Shown: positions 42,234 to 52,491, counted from the first letter of the stretch. The stretch: 64,000 nt of DNA from Gaiella occulta (GCF_003351045.1 NZ_QQZY01000004.1:186001-250000); one strand, 5' to 3'. Notes: a model not told the origin generated them from the sequence alone. Numbers and translations: made by a program.

Positions 42234-43292
42234 CTAGGGCTCGAACGCGAGCTGGCGGTGCTCGGAGAGGCCGGACACGCCCACTCCCACGAGCCGTAGC
42301 GCTCCCGGCCGGTCGCGCAGGCCGCGGTCGAGGAGGCCGCAGGCGAGCTCGGCGATCCGGTCGGCCTCGTCGATCGGCGCCGGTAGCGTCGTCGAGCGCG
42401 AGCGGATCGAGAAGTCCGCGTAGCGCAACTTCGCCGTCACCGTCCGTCCCGACACGCCCGAGCGCCGCATCCGCGCCGCCAGCTCCTCGGCCAGGCGCCG
42501 CAGCTCGGCGTGCAGCAGCGACCGTTCGGCGATGTCGCGCTCGAACGTCTCCTCGACCGAGAGGGAGATGCGCTCGGCCTCGAGCTCGAGGTCGCGCGGG
42601 TCGACGCCGAGCGCGCGGTCGCGCAGGAGCATGCCCACCGCTCCGGGCAGCACGGCGCGCAGCTCCACGTCGGTCAGAGCGGCGAGATCCCCGATCGTCT
42701 TCACTCCCGCGGCGGCGAGCCGCTCCTCCGCGCGCGGGCCGACGCCCGGCAGCGTGCGCACCGGGAACGGGGCGAGGAAGCGCGCTTCCCTCCCGGGCGG
42801 CACGACCGTGATGCCGCCGGGCTTGCGCCGGTCGGACGCGACCTTGCACACGACCTTCGAGGTCGAGACGCCGAGCGAGCACGAGAGCGAGGTGGCAGCC
42901 CGCACCGACGTCTGCACCGCCTGGGCGACCTTCCGCGCGGCCGTGAACTCGGACACGACGGTGCCGAGATCGAGGTACCCCTCGTCGATCCCGACCTGCT
43001 CGACCCGCGGCACCACCTCGCGGATCGCCGTCCACACGGCCTCCGAGTACTGCCGGTAGACGGCATGGCGCGGGCGCAGGAACACGACCTCGGGGCAGCG
43101 CCGGAGCGCCTCGGCAGAGCTCATCGCCGACCGGATCCCGAAGCGGCGCGCGACGTAGTTCGCCGTCGCCACCACGCCGCGACCCTGCGGGTCGCCGCCC
43201 ACCACGAGCGGCCGCGCGCGCAGCGACGGGTCCTCAAGCTCCTCGACCGCGGCGAAGAAGGCATCGAGGTCGACGTGCGCGAGAATCGGCAT
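42234..43292 (-). CDS. dinB: DNA polymerase IV (Y-family translesion polymerase)
   Basis: 352 residues. AHVDLDAFFAAVEELEDPSL (metal Asp), VVATANYVARRFGIRSAMS, the SxDEgYLD equivalent VGIDEGYLDLG, SLGVSTSKVVCKVASD and the HhH LPGVGPRAEERLAAAG. The C-terminal little-finger domain is present but the very C-terminal clamp-binding peptide is not obvious. It converges with the DDAH-like gene. Confidence 0.93.
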   Translation of the reverse strand: MPILAHVDLDAFFAAVEELEDPSLRARPLVVGGDPQGRGVVATANYVARRFGIRSAMSSAEALRRCPEVVFLRPRHAVYRQYSEAVWTAIREVVPRVEQVGIDEGYLDLGTVVSEFTAARKVAQAVQTSVRAATSLSCSLGVSTSKVVCKVASDRRKPGGITVVPPGREARFLAPFPVRTLPGVGPRAEERLAAAGVKTIGDLAALTDVELRAVLPGAVGMLLRDRALGVDPRDLELEAERISLSVEETFERDIAERSLLHAELRRLAEELAARMRRSGVSGRTVTAKLRYADFSIRSRSTTLPAPIDEADRIAELACGLLDRGLRDRPGALRLVGVGVSGLSEHRQLAFEP

Positions 43293-43370
43293 CGGCCCAA
43301 GGCTACGGTGCGCCGGTGATCACCGCTCCCCCGCCGCCGCGCTGCGCCGCTTCCGTGGCCGACCTTCAGG

Positions 43371-43424
43371 TATATTTTTTGTAGCTAGTACCCGGTGATC
43401 ATCCGTCACCGCATTCGCAAGGAG
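43371..43424 (+). promoter_or_regulatory. AT-rich promoter region and ribosome-binding site of lon
   Basis: TATATTTTTTGTAGCTAGTAC (43371-43391, split here by function) is a rare AT-rich block and must hold the promoter. AAGGAG at 43419-43424 is the ribosome-binding site for GTG 43436. No HspR (HAIR-type) inverted repeat is visible. Confidence 0.5.
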
Positions 43425-43435
43425 CGTGAACCAGC

Positions 43436-45724
43436 GTGAGCAAGCTGCTGCTCGTCCCTCTCGACGACATCGTCGTCTTCCCGAACATGAGCGTCACCCT
43501 GACCGTCGACGTCGGCGACGAGGAGCGCGTGCTGCTCGTGCCCAAGCACGAGGGCGAGTATGCGAAGGTCGGCACCGTCGCGGAGGTGACGGACCGTGTG
43601 CGCCTGCCCGGCGGCGGGCTCGCCGTGGCGCTGAACGGTCTGCACCGGGGCATCGCCGGCGCTGCCGAGACCGATGCACGGGGACGCCTCTTCGTGGAGG
43701 TGGACGAGCGGCCGGACGAGAGCGAGAGCACGGAGGCGATCCGGGAGCTCGAGACGCAGTACCGCGCCGTCGTCGAGGAGATCCTGGAGCTGCGGGGCGA
43801 CGACGGCCGCATCGCCGCCTTCGTGCGTTCCATCAGCGAGCCGGGCGCGCTCGCCGACACCTCTGGCTACTCGCCCGATCTCACCTTCGCGCAGAAGGTG
43901 CAGATCCTCGAGGCGGTCGACGTGGTCGAGCGACTCGAGCTGTCGCTGCAGCTGCAGCGCGAGCGCCTGACGCTGATGCAGCTGCGCCAGCGCATCCGCG
44001 AGGACGTCAACACGGGGATGGAGAAGCAGCAGCGCGAGTACATCCTGCGCAAGCAGCTCGAGTCGATCCGCAAGGAGCTCGGCGAGGACGAGACGTCCGT
44101 CGTCGACGAGTTCCGTGCGAAGATCGCCGAGTCGGCGATGCCCGACCACGTGCGCGAGCAGGCGGAGCGCGAGCTCTCCCGCTTCGAGCGCATGGGGGAG
44201 AGCTCGCCGGAGGCGCAGACGATCCGCAGCTACCTCGACTGGCTGCTGGCGGTGCCGTGGGGGGTCCGCTCGGAGGAGCGGCTCGACCCGCAGGCGACCC
44301 GCGAGGTGCTCGACGCCGACCACGCCGGCCTCGAGGATGTGAAGGAGCGCATCGTCGAGTACATCGCCGTGCGCAAGCTGCGGCAGGAGCGGGGCATCGA
44401 GCCGGACAGGAAGTCGGGCGCGATCCTGACGCTGATCGGGCCTCCGGGCACGGGCAAGACGTCGATCGGCGAGTCGATCGCCCGCTCGCTCAACCGCGAG
44501 TTCGTGCGTATGTCGCTCGGCGGCATCCGCGACGAGGCGGAGATCCGCGGGCACCGCCGCACCTACATCGGCGCCCTCCCGGGCCGGCTCGTGCGCGCCC
44601 TGCGCGACGCGAAGACGATGAACCCGGTGATCCTGCTCGACGAGGTCGACAAGGTCGGGGCCGACTGGCGCGGCGATCCGTCGGCGGCGCTGCTCGAGGT
44701 GCTCGACCCGGCGCAGAACTCGACCTTCCGCGATCACTACCTCGACGTGGAGCTCGACCTGTCCGAGGTCGTCTTCATCGCGACGGCGAACCAGGCGGAG
44801 ACGATTCCGGGGCCGCTGCTCGACCGCATGGAGGTGATCCGCTTCGACGGATACACCACCGACGAGAAGGTGGCGATCGCAAAGGGGTACCTGTGGCCGC
44901 GGCAGCGCGAGCGCAACGGGCTGCGCGAGGACGAGGTGGAGGTGGCCGACGAGGTGCTCGAGATCGTGATCTCCGAGTACACGCGCGAGGCCGGCGTCCG
45001 CCAGCTCGAGCGCGAGCTCGGCACGGTGCTGCGCAAGACGGCGACGCGGATCGCCTCCGGTGAGGCGACGACTCCGGTGACCATCGACCTCGAGGCCGTG
45101 CGTGACGCGCTCGGGCGCCAGAAGTTCTTCCGCGAGGCGGCGGAGCGGACGGCGGTGCCCGGCGTGGCGACGGGGCTTGCCGTCACGGGCAGCGGCGGCG
45201 ACGTGCTCTTCGTCGAGGCGACGAGCGTGCCCGGCGGCGAGAAGCTCGTGCTCACCGGCCAGCTCGGCGACGTCATGAAGGAGTCCGCCCAGATCGCCCT
45301 GTCGGCCGTGCGCGCCAGGGCAGGCGAGTACGGGCTCGAGGACGACCTGTTCGAGAACCGCTCGTTCCACCTGCACGTGCCGGCGGGAGCGATCCCGAAG
45401 GACGGGCCGAGCGCAGGGATCACGATGGCCACCGCCCTCGCCTCGCTCCTGACCGGGCGCCCGGTGCGGCACACGGTCGGCATGACCGGCGAGGTGACGC
45501 TGCAGGGGCGGGTGCTGCCGATCGGCGGCCTCAAGCAGAAGGTGCTCGCCGCGCACGCGGCCGGGCTGACGGACGTGGTGATCCCGGAGCGCAACCGCGC
45601 CGACCTCGACGACGTACCGCAGCACGTGCGGGACGAGATGGCCTTCCACCCGGTGATGTCGCTGAGCGAGGTGCTCGACGTGGCGCTCGAGCCTGCGGCC
45701 AAGCCGGTCGATGTCGCGCTGTAG
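43436..45724 (+). CDS. lon: ATP-dependent protease Lon
   Basis: 762 residues, GTG start. The N-terminal LON substrate domain ([19 protein letters not shown]) is followed by a coiled coil. The AAA+ module has Walker A GPPGTGKT at ~335 and Walker [10 protein letters not shown]. The protease domain has [13 protein letters not shown], catalytic Ser in KDGPSAGI at ~659 and Lys in [13 protein letters not shown] hexameric cytoplasmic protease for damaged and regulatory proteins. The 3' end overlaps the HxlR gene by 14 nt. Confidence 0.95.
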   Translation: MSKLLLVPLDDIVVFPNMSVTLTVDVGDEERVLLVPKHEGEYAKVGTVAEVTDRVRLPGGGLAVALNGLHRGIAGAAETDARGRLFVEVDERPDESESTEAIRELETQYRAVVEEILELRGDDGRIAAFVRSISEPGALADTSGYSPDLTFAQKVQILEAVDVVERLELSLQLQRERLTLMQLRQRIREDVNTGMEKQQREYILRKQLESIRKELGEDETSVVDEFRAKIAESAMPDHVREQAERELSRFERMGESSPEAQTIRSYLDWLLAVPWGVRSEERLDPQATREVLDADHAGLEDVKERIVEYIAVRKLRQERGIEPDRKSGAILTLIGPPGTGKTSIGESIARSLNREFVRMSLGGIRDEAEIRGHRRTYIGALPGRLVRALRDAKTMNPVILLDEVDKVGADWRGDPSAALLEVLDPAQNSTFRDHYLDVELDLSEVVFIATANQAETIPGPLLDRMEVIRFDGYTTDEKVAIAKGYLWPRQRERNGLREDEVEVADEVLEIVISEYTREAGVRQLERELGTVLRKTATRIASGEATTPVTIDLEAVRDALGRQKFFREAAERTAVPGVATGLAVTGSGGDVLFVEATSVPGGEKLVLTGQLGDVMKESAQIALSAVRARAGEYGLEDDLFENRSFHLHVPAGAIPKDGPSAGITMATALASLLTGRPVRHTVGMTGEVTLQGRVLPIGGLKQKVLAAHAAGLTDVVIPERNRADLDDVPQHVRDEMAFHPVMSLSEVLDVALEPAAKPVDVAL

Positions 45725-46025
45725 GCATTGCGCCCCCGTCCCCGAGGGGGTCCGCCAGGCGGCGGGCCTCCTCGAGGGGCGCTGGACGGTGTCGATCCTG
45801 TGGGCCTCCTACGAGGGAGCGTCGCGGTTCAACGAGTTCAAGCAGGCGGTGGGTGAGATCCCGCCGCGCACGCTCGCCCAGCGGCTCGTCGAGCTCGAGC
45901 GCGCCGGCGTGCTCGAGCGTGTCGTGATCGATGCGCGCCCGCCGCGGGTCGAGTACCGCCTGACGCCGGCGGGGCGCCGGCTGCAGGCCGTGGTGGACGC
46001 GCTCGTGCGCTGGGCGGGAGCGTAG
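45711..46025 (+). CDS. HxlR-family transcriptional regulator
   Basis: 104 residues. CPVP-like start ([21 protein letters not shown]), then WTVSILWASYEGASRFNEFKQAVGEIPPRTLAQRLVELERAGVLER, the complete HxlR winged helix. The Cys near residue 7 is the usual redox or electrophile sensor of the family. It overlaps the end of lon, so it may be cotranscribed with it. Confidence 0.85.
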   Translation: MSRCRHCAPVPEGVRQAAGLLEGRWTVSILWASYEGASRFNEFKQAVGEIPPRTLAQRLVELERAGVLERVVIDARPPRVEYRLTPAGRRLQAVVDALVRWAGA

Positions 46026-46076
46026 GGCCTCGAAGCCGCCGCAGCGCCGCGTCCGCGCGCGTGCGATCATGGGCAC

Positions 46077-46727
46077 ATGCCCGTGTCTGCCACACGCTCG
46101 CCCGAGGACGTCCTCGCGGCGATCGAGTCATCCGATCGATTCGTCATCCAGCAGCTGTTCAGGCCGATCGCGAACGAGTACCGGATCAGCGTTCCCGCGA
46201 GCGGGTCGAGCGACGAGGGCGAGCCGCTCCTGTTCGTGAAGCAGAAGAAGATGAAGATCAAGGAGGACATCCGCTTCCGCCTCGACCCCGAGCGCGACGA
46301 GCATCTCTTCATGATCAAGTCGAAGTCGGTGTTCGAGTTCGCCGGGCGGCACGACGTGCTCGCCGCCGACGGCAGCTCGATCGGGCTGCTCGAGAAGAGC
46401 TTCGGCAAGTCGCTCCTGCGCAGCCACTGGCGTGTGTCCGGCCCCGGCGACGCGGGCCCTCTGTGCGAGGCGCAGGAGAAGAGCTTGACGGTGGCGATCG
46501 TCCGGCGGGCGGCGGGGCTCGTCGGGGACGGCCTGCTCGCGCTGCTGCAGTGGCTCCCGTTCGGCTTCGTGCTGCACCGGGACGGCGAGGAGATCGGCCG
46601 CTACAACCGCGTTCTCGGCCAGTTCCGGGATCGCTACGTGCTCGAGCTCGATCCCGGCGCCGCCGGAATCGACCGCCGGCTGCTGCTCGCGTTCGCCGTC
46701 GCGCTCGATGCGCTGCAGGACCGCTGA
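46077..46727 (+). CDS. LURP-one/tubby-like (LOR) domain protein
   Basis: 216 residues. RFVIQQLFRPIANEYRISVP, LLFVKQKKMKIKEDIRFR and the repeated beta strands with FEFAGRHDVLAADGSSIGLLEKSF fit the tubby-like LOR barrel (related to scramblases). A hydrophobic stretch around LLALLQWLPFGFVL precedes the last strands. A membrane-phospholipid or stress role is possible but unknown. Confidence 0.6.
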   Translation: MPVSATRSPEDVLAAIESSDRFVIQQLFRPIANEYRISVPASGSSDEGEPLLFVKQKKMKIKEDIRFRLDPERDEHLFMIKSKSVFEFAGRHDVLAADGSSIGLLEKSFGKSLLRSHWRVSGPGDAGPLCEAQEKSLTVAIVRRAAGLVGDGLLALLQWLPFGFVLHRDGEEIGRYNRVLGQFRDRYVLELDPGAAGIDRRLLLAFAVALDALQDR

Positions 46728-46824
46728 GGCCCGACGCCGTCGTCGGGCGAGCTCGCGCCGCCCATCGGAGCCTCTGCCGATCTGCTCTATACCTCGAACG
46801 AGTGTCTGCCGATAGACGGATGGA

Positions 46825-49386
46825 ATGGAAGCCTCGTCCTCGCTGTCCTCGCGCCTGATCGGCGCCATCTTCGTCGAGAAGGGCCTCGTCACGGCCGAGC
46901 AGCTCGAGCGCGCCCTGCAGCTGCAGGACGAGACCGGCGAGCGGCTCGGCGAGATCATCGTCGCCCGGTTCGGCGTCTCGCGGCTCGAGCTCGCGAGCGT
47001 CCTCGCCGAGCAGTGGGCGGAGCTCGAGCGCACGGAGAAGGCGGCCGACGCGGCCGCGGCAGCGCCGCCGGGCGACCCTTCGCCGCAGCCGGCGGGTGAT
47101 CCGGAGCAGCCGCTGCCGCGCAAGCCGATCGGCGAGATCTTCCTGGAGCGCGGCTTCGTCTCCCGCGAGGAGCTGCAGGCCGCGCTCGACGTGCAGCACA
47201 CGAGCGGCGACCGGCTCGGCGAGATCCTCGTCGAGCGGGGCGCGCTCACGCGGCTCGATCTCGCGAGCGCGCTCGCCGAGCAGTGGTCGGCCTTGCAGAA
47301 GCTCCGTCCCCCTGCGCCGGCCGCGCCGCGGCCGTGGCAGAACGGAAGCCCCGTCACGCAGCCCGACCAGGCGGCCCCGGCCCCGGCGCCGGCCGAGGAC
47401 GTCGCCGCCGCTTTCGTGACGCTCGATGAGCGCCTCCGTGTCGTCGAGCGCGCTGCGACGGCCTCCCCGTGGCGGGACGACCTCGAGCGCACCGCTTCCG
47501 AGTTGCGTGCCGCGCTCGGCGAGATGGAGCAGCGTCTGGCGGCGGCTCGCGGCGAAGAGGCCGTTCTCGGCTCGCTTGCCGGTGCCGTCGAGGAGCTGCG
47601 TGCTCGCGTCGAGGAGCCGGCGGCCCGGATCGAGGCCCTGGAGCGCAGGCTCGGCGAGGTGCCGGCTGCGAAAGCGCTCGCCGGCCTCGAGTCGCGTCTC
47701 GGCGAGCTGCACCTTCTCGTCGCCGGACATGCCGACATCGACGAGCTTCGCGCCCGCCTGGACGAGCTCGCCGCCCGCGTTGCCGCTCCGGAGCCGTTCG
47801 ACGACATCCGCGCCGGGGTTGCGGCGTTGCGCGCGCGTGTCGACGAGCTGGCGTCCCGGGTGCCGAGCGTCGAGGTCGTCGACGAGTTGCGTGGCGCGCT
47901 GGCGGAGGTGGCGGCGCAGGCTGCGCGTGTGGGCGAGGTTGCCGCGCTCGTTCCGGCGGAGCGGGTTGAGGAGCTTGCCGGGCGGGTGGAGGAGCTCGAG
48001 GAGCACGTTGCCTCGGCGGCGCCGCTCTCCGCGGTGCGCGAGGAGATCAGGCGCGTGGCGGAGGTGGCGGCAGGCGAGCAGGCGTCGCTCGCGCAGGCGC
48101 TGCTCCAGCGCGTCGAGGAGCTGCGCGAGCGGGCGCCCCGAGACGAGGAGCTGGCCGAGCTGCGAGGTCTCGTCGACGAGATCGCCTCGCGACCGACGCG
48201 CGACGACGCGCTCTGGGAGCGCGTGGAGGAGCTCGCGGGCCGCCTGCAGGCGCTCGCCGGAGCCGCCGAGGCGACGGAGGAGCTGCAGCGCGCGCTCGGG
48301 TCGCTCGATGCCGCGCGCGAAGCGATCGGCGAGCAGGTGTCTGTCGCGGCCGATGCGCTGCACCGGCGCATCGACGGCGTCGAGGCCGGGATCTCCTCGC
48401 TCGATGCTCTCGACGCACGTATCGGCGGCCTCGAGCAGCGGACGGAGACGTTCGTCGACCGCGCCTCGCTGGAGGAGGCGCTCGCCGCGCGCGAAGCGCG
48501 GCTGCACGAGGAGACCGCGGCCCAGAACCGGAAGATCGAGGCTCTGCAGGCCGAGGTCGGTTCGCTGGCGATGCGGGTGGACGAGATGCTGGGCCTGCGC
48601 CGCCTCGACGTGAAGGCGGCACGGGAGGCGCACGAGTCGCTCGCGGCACGCGTGGACGCGCTGCACGACCTGCGCGCGGACGACCTCGAGTCGGCGCAGA
48701 TCGCCGCCGCGGAGCTCGTCGCGCGCCTGGACGACGTCGCCGTGCGTGCCGCTTCCGGCGCCGCAGAGGCAGAGCGTGCGCTGCGGGAGGAGCTTGCGCG
48801 GATCGCCGCGCGGGCCGAGGAGCGCGACGCCGCGGCGGTCGAGGGGCGCGAGGCGCTGCGGCTCGAGATCGAGCGCGTGGCGGCCTCGGTCGGATGGCGG
48901 CTGGAGCGGATCGAGGAGTCGCTCGCGGCCGACGACCGCGAGCAGCTGCGCTGCGCCGCAACGGAGATCGAGCGCCGCCTCGACGCGCAGCTACGGCAGG
49001 CCGACGAGCAGGTGCGCGTCACGGAGCGCGCGCTGCGCAAGGGACTCGCCTCGCTCGGGGCGCGGCTCGCCGAGAGCGAGTCGGCCTACGTCGAGGCCGG
49101 CAACGCGCTGCGCCGCTCGATCGAGCGGCTCGGCGCCGCCGTCGTCGAGGCGGACGAGCGCATCGAGGCGCGCGACGACGTGGAGCGCTTTGCGACGGCG
49201 GTGTCGTTCCTCGCATTCGCGCCCACCGACGACGGCTACCGCCTCGTCGGGGTCGAGGGCCCGCCCCCGATCGTCGGTGCGCGCGTGGAGGTGCCGGGTG
49301 CGGAGGGCGAGCTCGTGGTTGCGCGCGTGAGCGCCTCGCCGCTGCCGCTCGACGCCCGCCCGTGCGCATACCTCGAACAGCCGTAG
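46825..49386 (+). CDS. Giant coiled-coil protein with two MshEN-like domains
   Basis: 853 residues. Residues ~8-65 and ~93-150 are repeated MshEN/T2SSE-N modules (IGAIFVEKGLVTAEQLERAL with RLGEIIVARFGV; IGEIFLERGFVSREELQAAL with RLGEILVERGAL). These modules bind c-di-GMP in MshE. From ~200 to ~790 the protein is long amphipathic helix rich in Glu, Arg, Ala and Leu, with ~25-residue periodic VDELAARV/VEELAGRV units. A short globular end follows. No membrane anchor is visible. A structural or scaffolding role regulated by nucleotide is possible. Confidence 0.75.
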   Translation: MEASSSLSSRLIGAIFVEKGLVTAEQLERALQLQDETGERLGEIIVARFGVSRLELASVLAEQWAELERTEKAADAAAAAPPGDPSPQPAGDPEQPLPRKPIGEIFLERGFVSREELQAALDVQHTSGDRLGEILVERGALTRLDLASALAEQWSALQKLRPPAPAAPRPWQNGSPVTQPDQAAPAPAPAEDVAAAFVTLDERLRVVERAATASPWRDDLERTASELRAALGEMEQRLAAARGEEAVLGSLAGAVEELRARVEEPAARIEALERRLGEVPAAKALAGLESRLGELHLLVAGHADIDELRARLDELAARVAAPEPFDDIRAGVAALRARVDELASRVPSVEVVDELRGALAEVAAQAARVGEVAALVPAERVEELAGRVEELEEHVASAAPLSAVREEIRRVAEVAAGEQASLAQALLQRVEELRERAPRDEELAELRGLVDEIASRPTRDDALWERVEELAGRLQALAGAAEATEELQRALGSLDAAREAIGEQVSVAADALHRRIDGVEAGISSLDALDARIGGLEQRTETFVDRASLEEALAAREARLHEETAAQNRKIEALQAEVGSLAMRVDEMLGLRRLDVKAAREAHESLAARVDALHDLRADDLESAQIAAAELVARLDDVAVRAASGAAEAERALREELARIAARAEERDAAAVEGREALRLEIERVAASVGWRLERIEESLAADDREQLRCAATEIERRLDAQLRQADEQVRVTERALRKGLASLGARLAESESAYVEAGNALRRSIERLGAAVVEADERIEARDDVERFATAVSFLAFAPTDDGYRLVGVEGPPPIVGARVEVPGAEGELVVARVSASPLPLDARPCAYLEQP

Positions 49387-49421
49387 CGACGTCCTGGCGG
49401 TCCGTACACTCCGGAGCCGTA

Positions 49422-49494
49422 GGGCCGTTAGCTCAGCTGGTAGAGCAGGGGACTTTTAATCCCAAGGTCGCTGGTTCGAATCCAGCACGGCCCA
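49422..49494 (+). tRNA. tRNA-Lys (anticodon TTT)
   Basis: 73 nt. Acceptor GGGCCGT/ACGGCCC, D-arm TAGCTCAGCTGGTAGAGCA, anticodon loop CTTTTAA (TTT), T-arm GCTGGTTCGAATCCAGC, discriminator A, no encoded CCA. TACACT at 49405-49410 is a possible -10. A mosaic region begins right after it. Confidence 0.95.
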
Positions 49495-49613
49495 TGCAAA
49501 ATGCCTGCAAAACGAGATTTCGTCAGTTGTAGTCTCTGTTGCTTTGGTCGCCGTCGTTGCGGCCGCCGCGTGCGGGGTCGGTTGTCGCCGGGACGGGATC
49601 TCTGCGTAGGTGC

Positions 49614-50645
49614 TCATGCGGTCTCAGCCACTCGCGCGACGGTCGGCAGCTCACCGAGCTCCTGCAGCCTCGCGGTAACGCTGCGGACGACGTCGGTCTG
49701 CGTCGCCTGTCCGAGAATGAACAGGACACCGTCGCAGCCGCGTGCACGTAGGTCCCCAAGACGCCTGCGCCACGCGTCGAGGTCGCCCCAGAGGACGAAG
49801 TGCTCGACCAGGTAGCTCGCGAGTTCTTCCGACATCAGAGCAGCATTGCCCGAGCGGCTGCTGTCGGCGTGGAAGGCGTAGTCGTACCTGCGCCAGAGCT
49901 CTTCGACCTCCCGCTGCAGGCGGGCGGGAACTCCGCGTTCGGTCAGGTCGGTCCCGCGCAGCGCGCGGTTGGCCTGTGCGACGAGCATCTCGCCCATGTC
50001 TGCGAGCACACCGTCGACGGTGTTTGCCAGCGAGACCGCGGGTGCGGCCCAGAAGGTCTGGCCGGCACGTCGCTTGCCGGCTGCCACGCGTCGGTCGAGC
50101 ACGGACGGGTCGAGCGTTCCTCCGTACAGCATTCCGTCGCCGACCTCTCCCGCCAGCTCGGCTGCCCTTGGGCCGTCAGCTGCCAGGATCAGCGGGCACC
50201 CGGTTCGAACACGACCTGAGGCAGGGATGGTGCTCGTGCGAAACGATCCGCCCTCGCCGGCCCAGTAGCCCCGGATCGCCGCCACGGCCTGTCGGAGCTC
50301 GTCGACGGTGGCAGGGGCGAGGCCGAGGCCTCGTGCGGCGCTGTTGCCGGTCGCGAGCGTGCCGATCGTCCGTCCGCCGCCAAAGTCGGCCAGCGTGGCC
50401 AGCAGATTGCCGACGACGAGCGGGTGGCGGACGACGACGTGGGAGACGAGTGGCCCAACGCGGAGGCGGCTCGTGGTTCGGAGCGCCTCCGCCTGGTGGA
50501 GATACGAGTCGTCGTAGACGACGGGTGAGTCTGCAATGCCGAGCCAGTCCCAGCCTGCCGCGTCGGTCTCCCGCGCGATCGTGCGGGTTTCCTCCAGCGA
50601 CCGGGGGAGGGTCATCAGGCCGAAGCGCAGCCTGTCCGACGTCAT
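49614..50645 (-). CDS. Luciferase-like (LLM-class, possibly F420-dependent) oxidoreductase
   Basis: 343 residues from ATG 50645. RFGLMTLPRSLEETRTIARETDAAGWDWLGIAD is the LLM barrel start. RLRVGPLVSHVVVRHPLVVGNLLATLADFGGGR and CPLILAADGPRAAELAGEVGDG are hallmark segments of F420-dependent methylene-H4MPT-reductase-like enzymes. TACGGT 7 nt before the ATG suggests a leaderless promoter. FMN or F420 use cannot be decided. Confidence 0.82.
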   Translation of the reverse strand: MTSDRLRFGLMTLPRSLEETRTIARETDAAGWDWLGIADSPVVYDDSYLHQAEALRTTSRLRVGPLVSHVVVRHPLVVGNLLATLADFGGGRTIGTLATGNSAARGLGLAPATVDELRQAVAAIRGYWAGEGGSFRTSTIPASGRVRTGCPLILAADGPRAAELAGEVGDGMLYGGTLDPSVLDRRVAAGKRRAGQTFWAAPAVSLANTVDGVLADMGEMLVAQANRALRGTDLTERGVPARLQREVEELWRRYDYAFHADSSRSGNAALMSEELASYLVEHFVLWGDLDAWRRRLGDLRARGCDGVLFILGQATQTDVVRSVTARLQELGELPTVARVAETA

Positions 50646-50746
50646 TGCAGAACCGTATCGCGCCCAGCACCTGCCGCCCTCGGCGACGAACACACGCCAG
50701 CGCGGATGTACGTCCCGTGCGTTTCGTCGCTCAGCATTCCTCGTGA

Positions 50747-51565
50747 GCAGCTCGCCCTGGGCGAGCAGGGTTCGCGCCCGGCGATCCGGTCGTGCTGAAC
50801 CAGCGGCTCGCATGCGGCAACTGCGCCGCGTGTACTCGCGGCGAGCCGAACCTGTGTACACGGGGCGGTGGCTTCTACGGGGAGGACGTCGCGGGCGGAT
50901 ACGCGGAGTACGTCATCGCACGGGCGTCGAACGCCGTTCACCTTCCGGTCGGCTTGAGCACCCAGACTGCCGCGACGCTCCCCTGCGGCGTCGCGACAGG
51001 CCTCCACGCGCTCCACCGCGCCGGGCTCACGGCAGGCGAGACGGTGCTCGTCACCGGGGCGAACGGCGGCGTCGGGATCCACGCCGTCGTGCTCGCACGG
51101 TTGTTCGGCGCCGCCGTGATCGCGGTGATCCGCAGCGCCGAGGTCGAGGACGACGTCCGCGCGGCCGGTGCCGCGGAGGTCGTCGTGGCACCGGACGGTG
51201 CCTTCCACCGGGCGGTGCGCGCCTGGGCGCCCGACGGGGTCGATGTCGCGATCGAGTGCGTCGGCACGCCGACCATCGCCGCCACGCTCCGATCCGTCCG
51301 CTCAGGGGGCCGGGTAGCGGTCGTCGGGAACGTCGACCCGTCGGCGGCGGATCTGGGGCTCGGACTGGTGATCCTGAAGGAGCTCAGCGTCCTCGGGTCG
51401 TCGCACGCGACGCCCGCCGAGCTGGCAGAGGCGGTCGAGCTCGTCTCCTCGGGTCGGCTCGCTCCGGTGATTGCCCGTACATTTCCCCTCGAGCAGGCCG
51501 CAGAGGCGCACGCGTTCGCAGAGCATGCGACGGCGACAGGCCGGGTCGTGCTGAGAGCCGTGTGA
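50747..51565 (+). pseudogene. 5'-truncated zinc-dependent alcohol dehydrogenase
   Basis: The coding frame begins after a stop at 50744 and enters the family at GDPVVLNQ, then the structural zinc site CGNCAACTRGEPNLC. The Rossmann domain follows (VLVTGANGGVGIHAVVLA, ECVGTPTIAATL). The first ~85 residues with the catalytic zinc ligands and the GHE motif are missing. GTG 50792 could start a 257-residue product, but it would lack catalysis. The 3' end overlaps the cyclase start. Probably a decaying gene. Confidence 0.75.
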
Positions 51566-52491
51566 GAACGGAGACCGTCGTGGAGATCTCAGCCGCACTC
51601 ACGAGGAAGCAGGAGCTCGCCCGCCGCAACTGGGGCCGCTGGGGCGGAGACGATGAGCGTGGAACGCTCAACCTGCTCGGCCCCGCGGAAATCACGGCGG
51701 CAGCAAGCCTCGTCCGCCTGGGTGAAGCTCTGCCGCTCGCGCAGGAGCTCGACCGGAAGACGCCCACGCCTCCCCGGCGCCCGGCACCGGCCCACTTCAT
51801 GCACCGCGACGGCGGTGACTACCTGCGCTCCGGCGACCCCCCGCCACGCGCGCAGTTCAGCGACGATTCGATGCTCCTCGCGCTGCACACCGCGACGCAC
51901 GTCGATGCGCTCGCACATGTCTGGCACGGCGAGGAGCTCTACAACGGCTTCTCGCGTGAGACCGTGACAAGCACCGGTGCGCATCGCTGCGGCGCGGAGA
52001 CGCTCGGGCCGATCGTCGGCCGGGGGATCCTGCTCGACGTGGCGACCGCGCTCGGGGCCGACGTGCTTCCCGTCGATCACGCAGTCCGTGTCGAGGATCT
52101 CGAGCGGTGCCTCGAGCTCGCGAAGCTCGAACTGCACCCGGCGGACATCGTCCTGATCCGGACGGGGTGGTGGTCGGCATGCGCGGCATCGGAGTCGACG
52201 TTCGCCCGCGAGCCCGGCCCGAACCTCGATACGGCATGCTGGCTCGCCGAGCAGGACATCGCTGCCGTCGGCTCCGACAACTTCGCGCTCGAGGTGCTTC
52301 CATCGGGTTTCGACGAATTCGTCTTCCCCGTTCACGAGCTGCTCCTCCGCGACTGCGGGATGCCCATCTTCGAGGGGCTCGCGCTCGACGACCTCGCGCA
52401 GCGAAGCATCTACGAGTTTATGTTCGTGGCGGCACCGCTTCCGATCGTGGGCGGCACCGCCAGCCCTCTCAATCCACTGGCGGTGATATGA
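51562..52491 (+). CDS. Cyclase family protein (kynurenine formamidase-like metal hydrolase)
   Basis: 309 residues, GTG start coupled to the ADH stop (GTGA); GTG 51580 is an alternative. GRWGGDDERGTLNLL start, LALHTATHVDALAHVWHG (HxxTHxDxxxH zinc motif) and HPADIVLIRTGWW. This cyclase subfamily (PF04199) hydrolyses amides, lactones or isatin. The TPLE-like PLPIVGGTASPLNPLAV end is typical. It is coupled by ATGA to the regulator. Confidence 0.87.
   Translation: MRTETVVEISAALTRKQELARRNWGRWGGDDERGTLNLLGPAEITAAASLVRLGEALPLAQELDRKTPTPPRRPAPAHFMHRDGGDYLRSGDPPPRAQFSDDSMLLALHTATHVDALAHVWHGEELYNGFSRETVTSTGAHRCGAETLGPIVGRGILLDVATALGADVLPVDHAVRVEDLERCLELAKLELHPADIVLIRTGWWSACAASESTFAREPGPNLDTACWLAEQDIAAVGSDNFALEVLPSGFDEFVFPVHELLLRDCGMPIFEGLALDDLAQRSIYEFMFVAAPLPIVGGTASPLNPLAVI

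Noticed and set aside
43321-43436. HspR-type inverted repeat before lon
   Set aside because: No CTTGAGT-N7-ACTCAAG-like dyad is present in the AT-rich promoter block.
50792-51565. Intact alcohol dehydrogenase starting at GTG 50792
   Set aside because: It would begin at the structural zinc site and lack the catalytic zinc ligands; family members are about 85 residues longer at the start.
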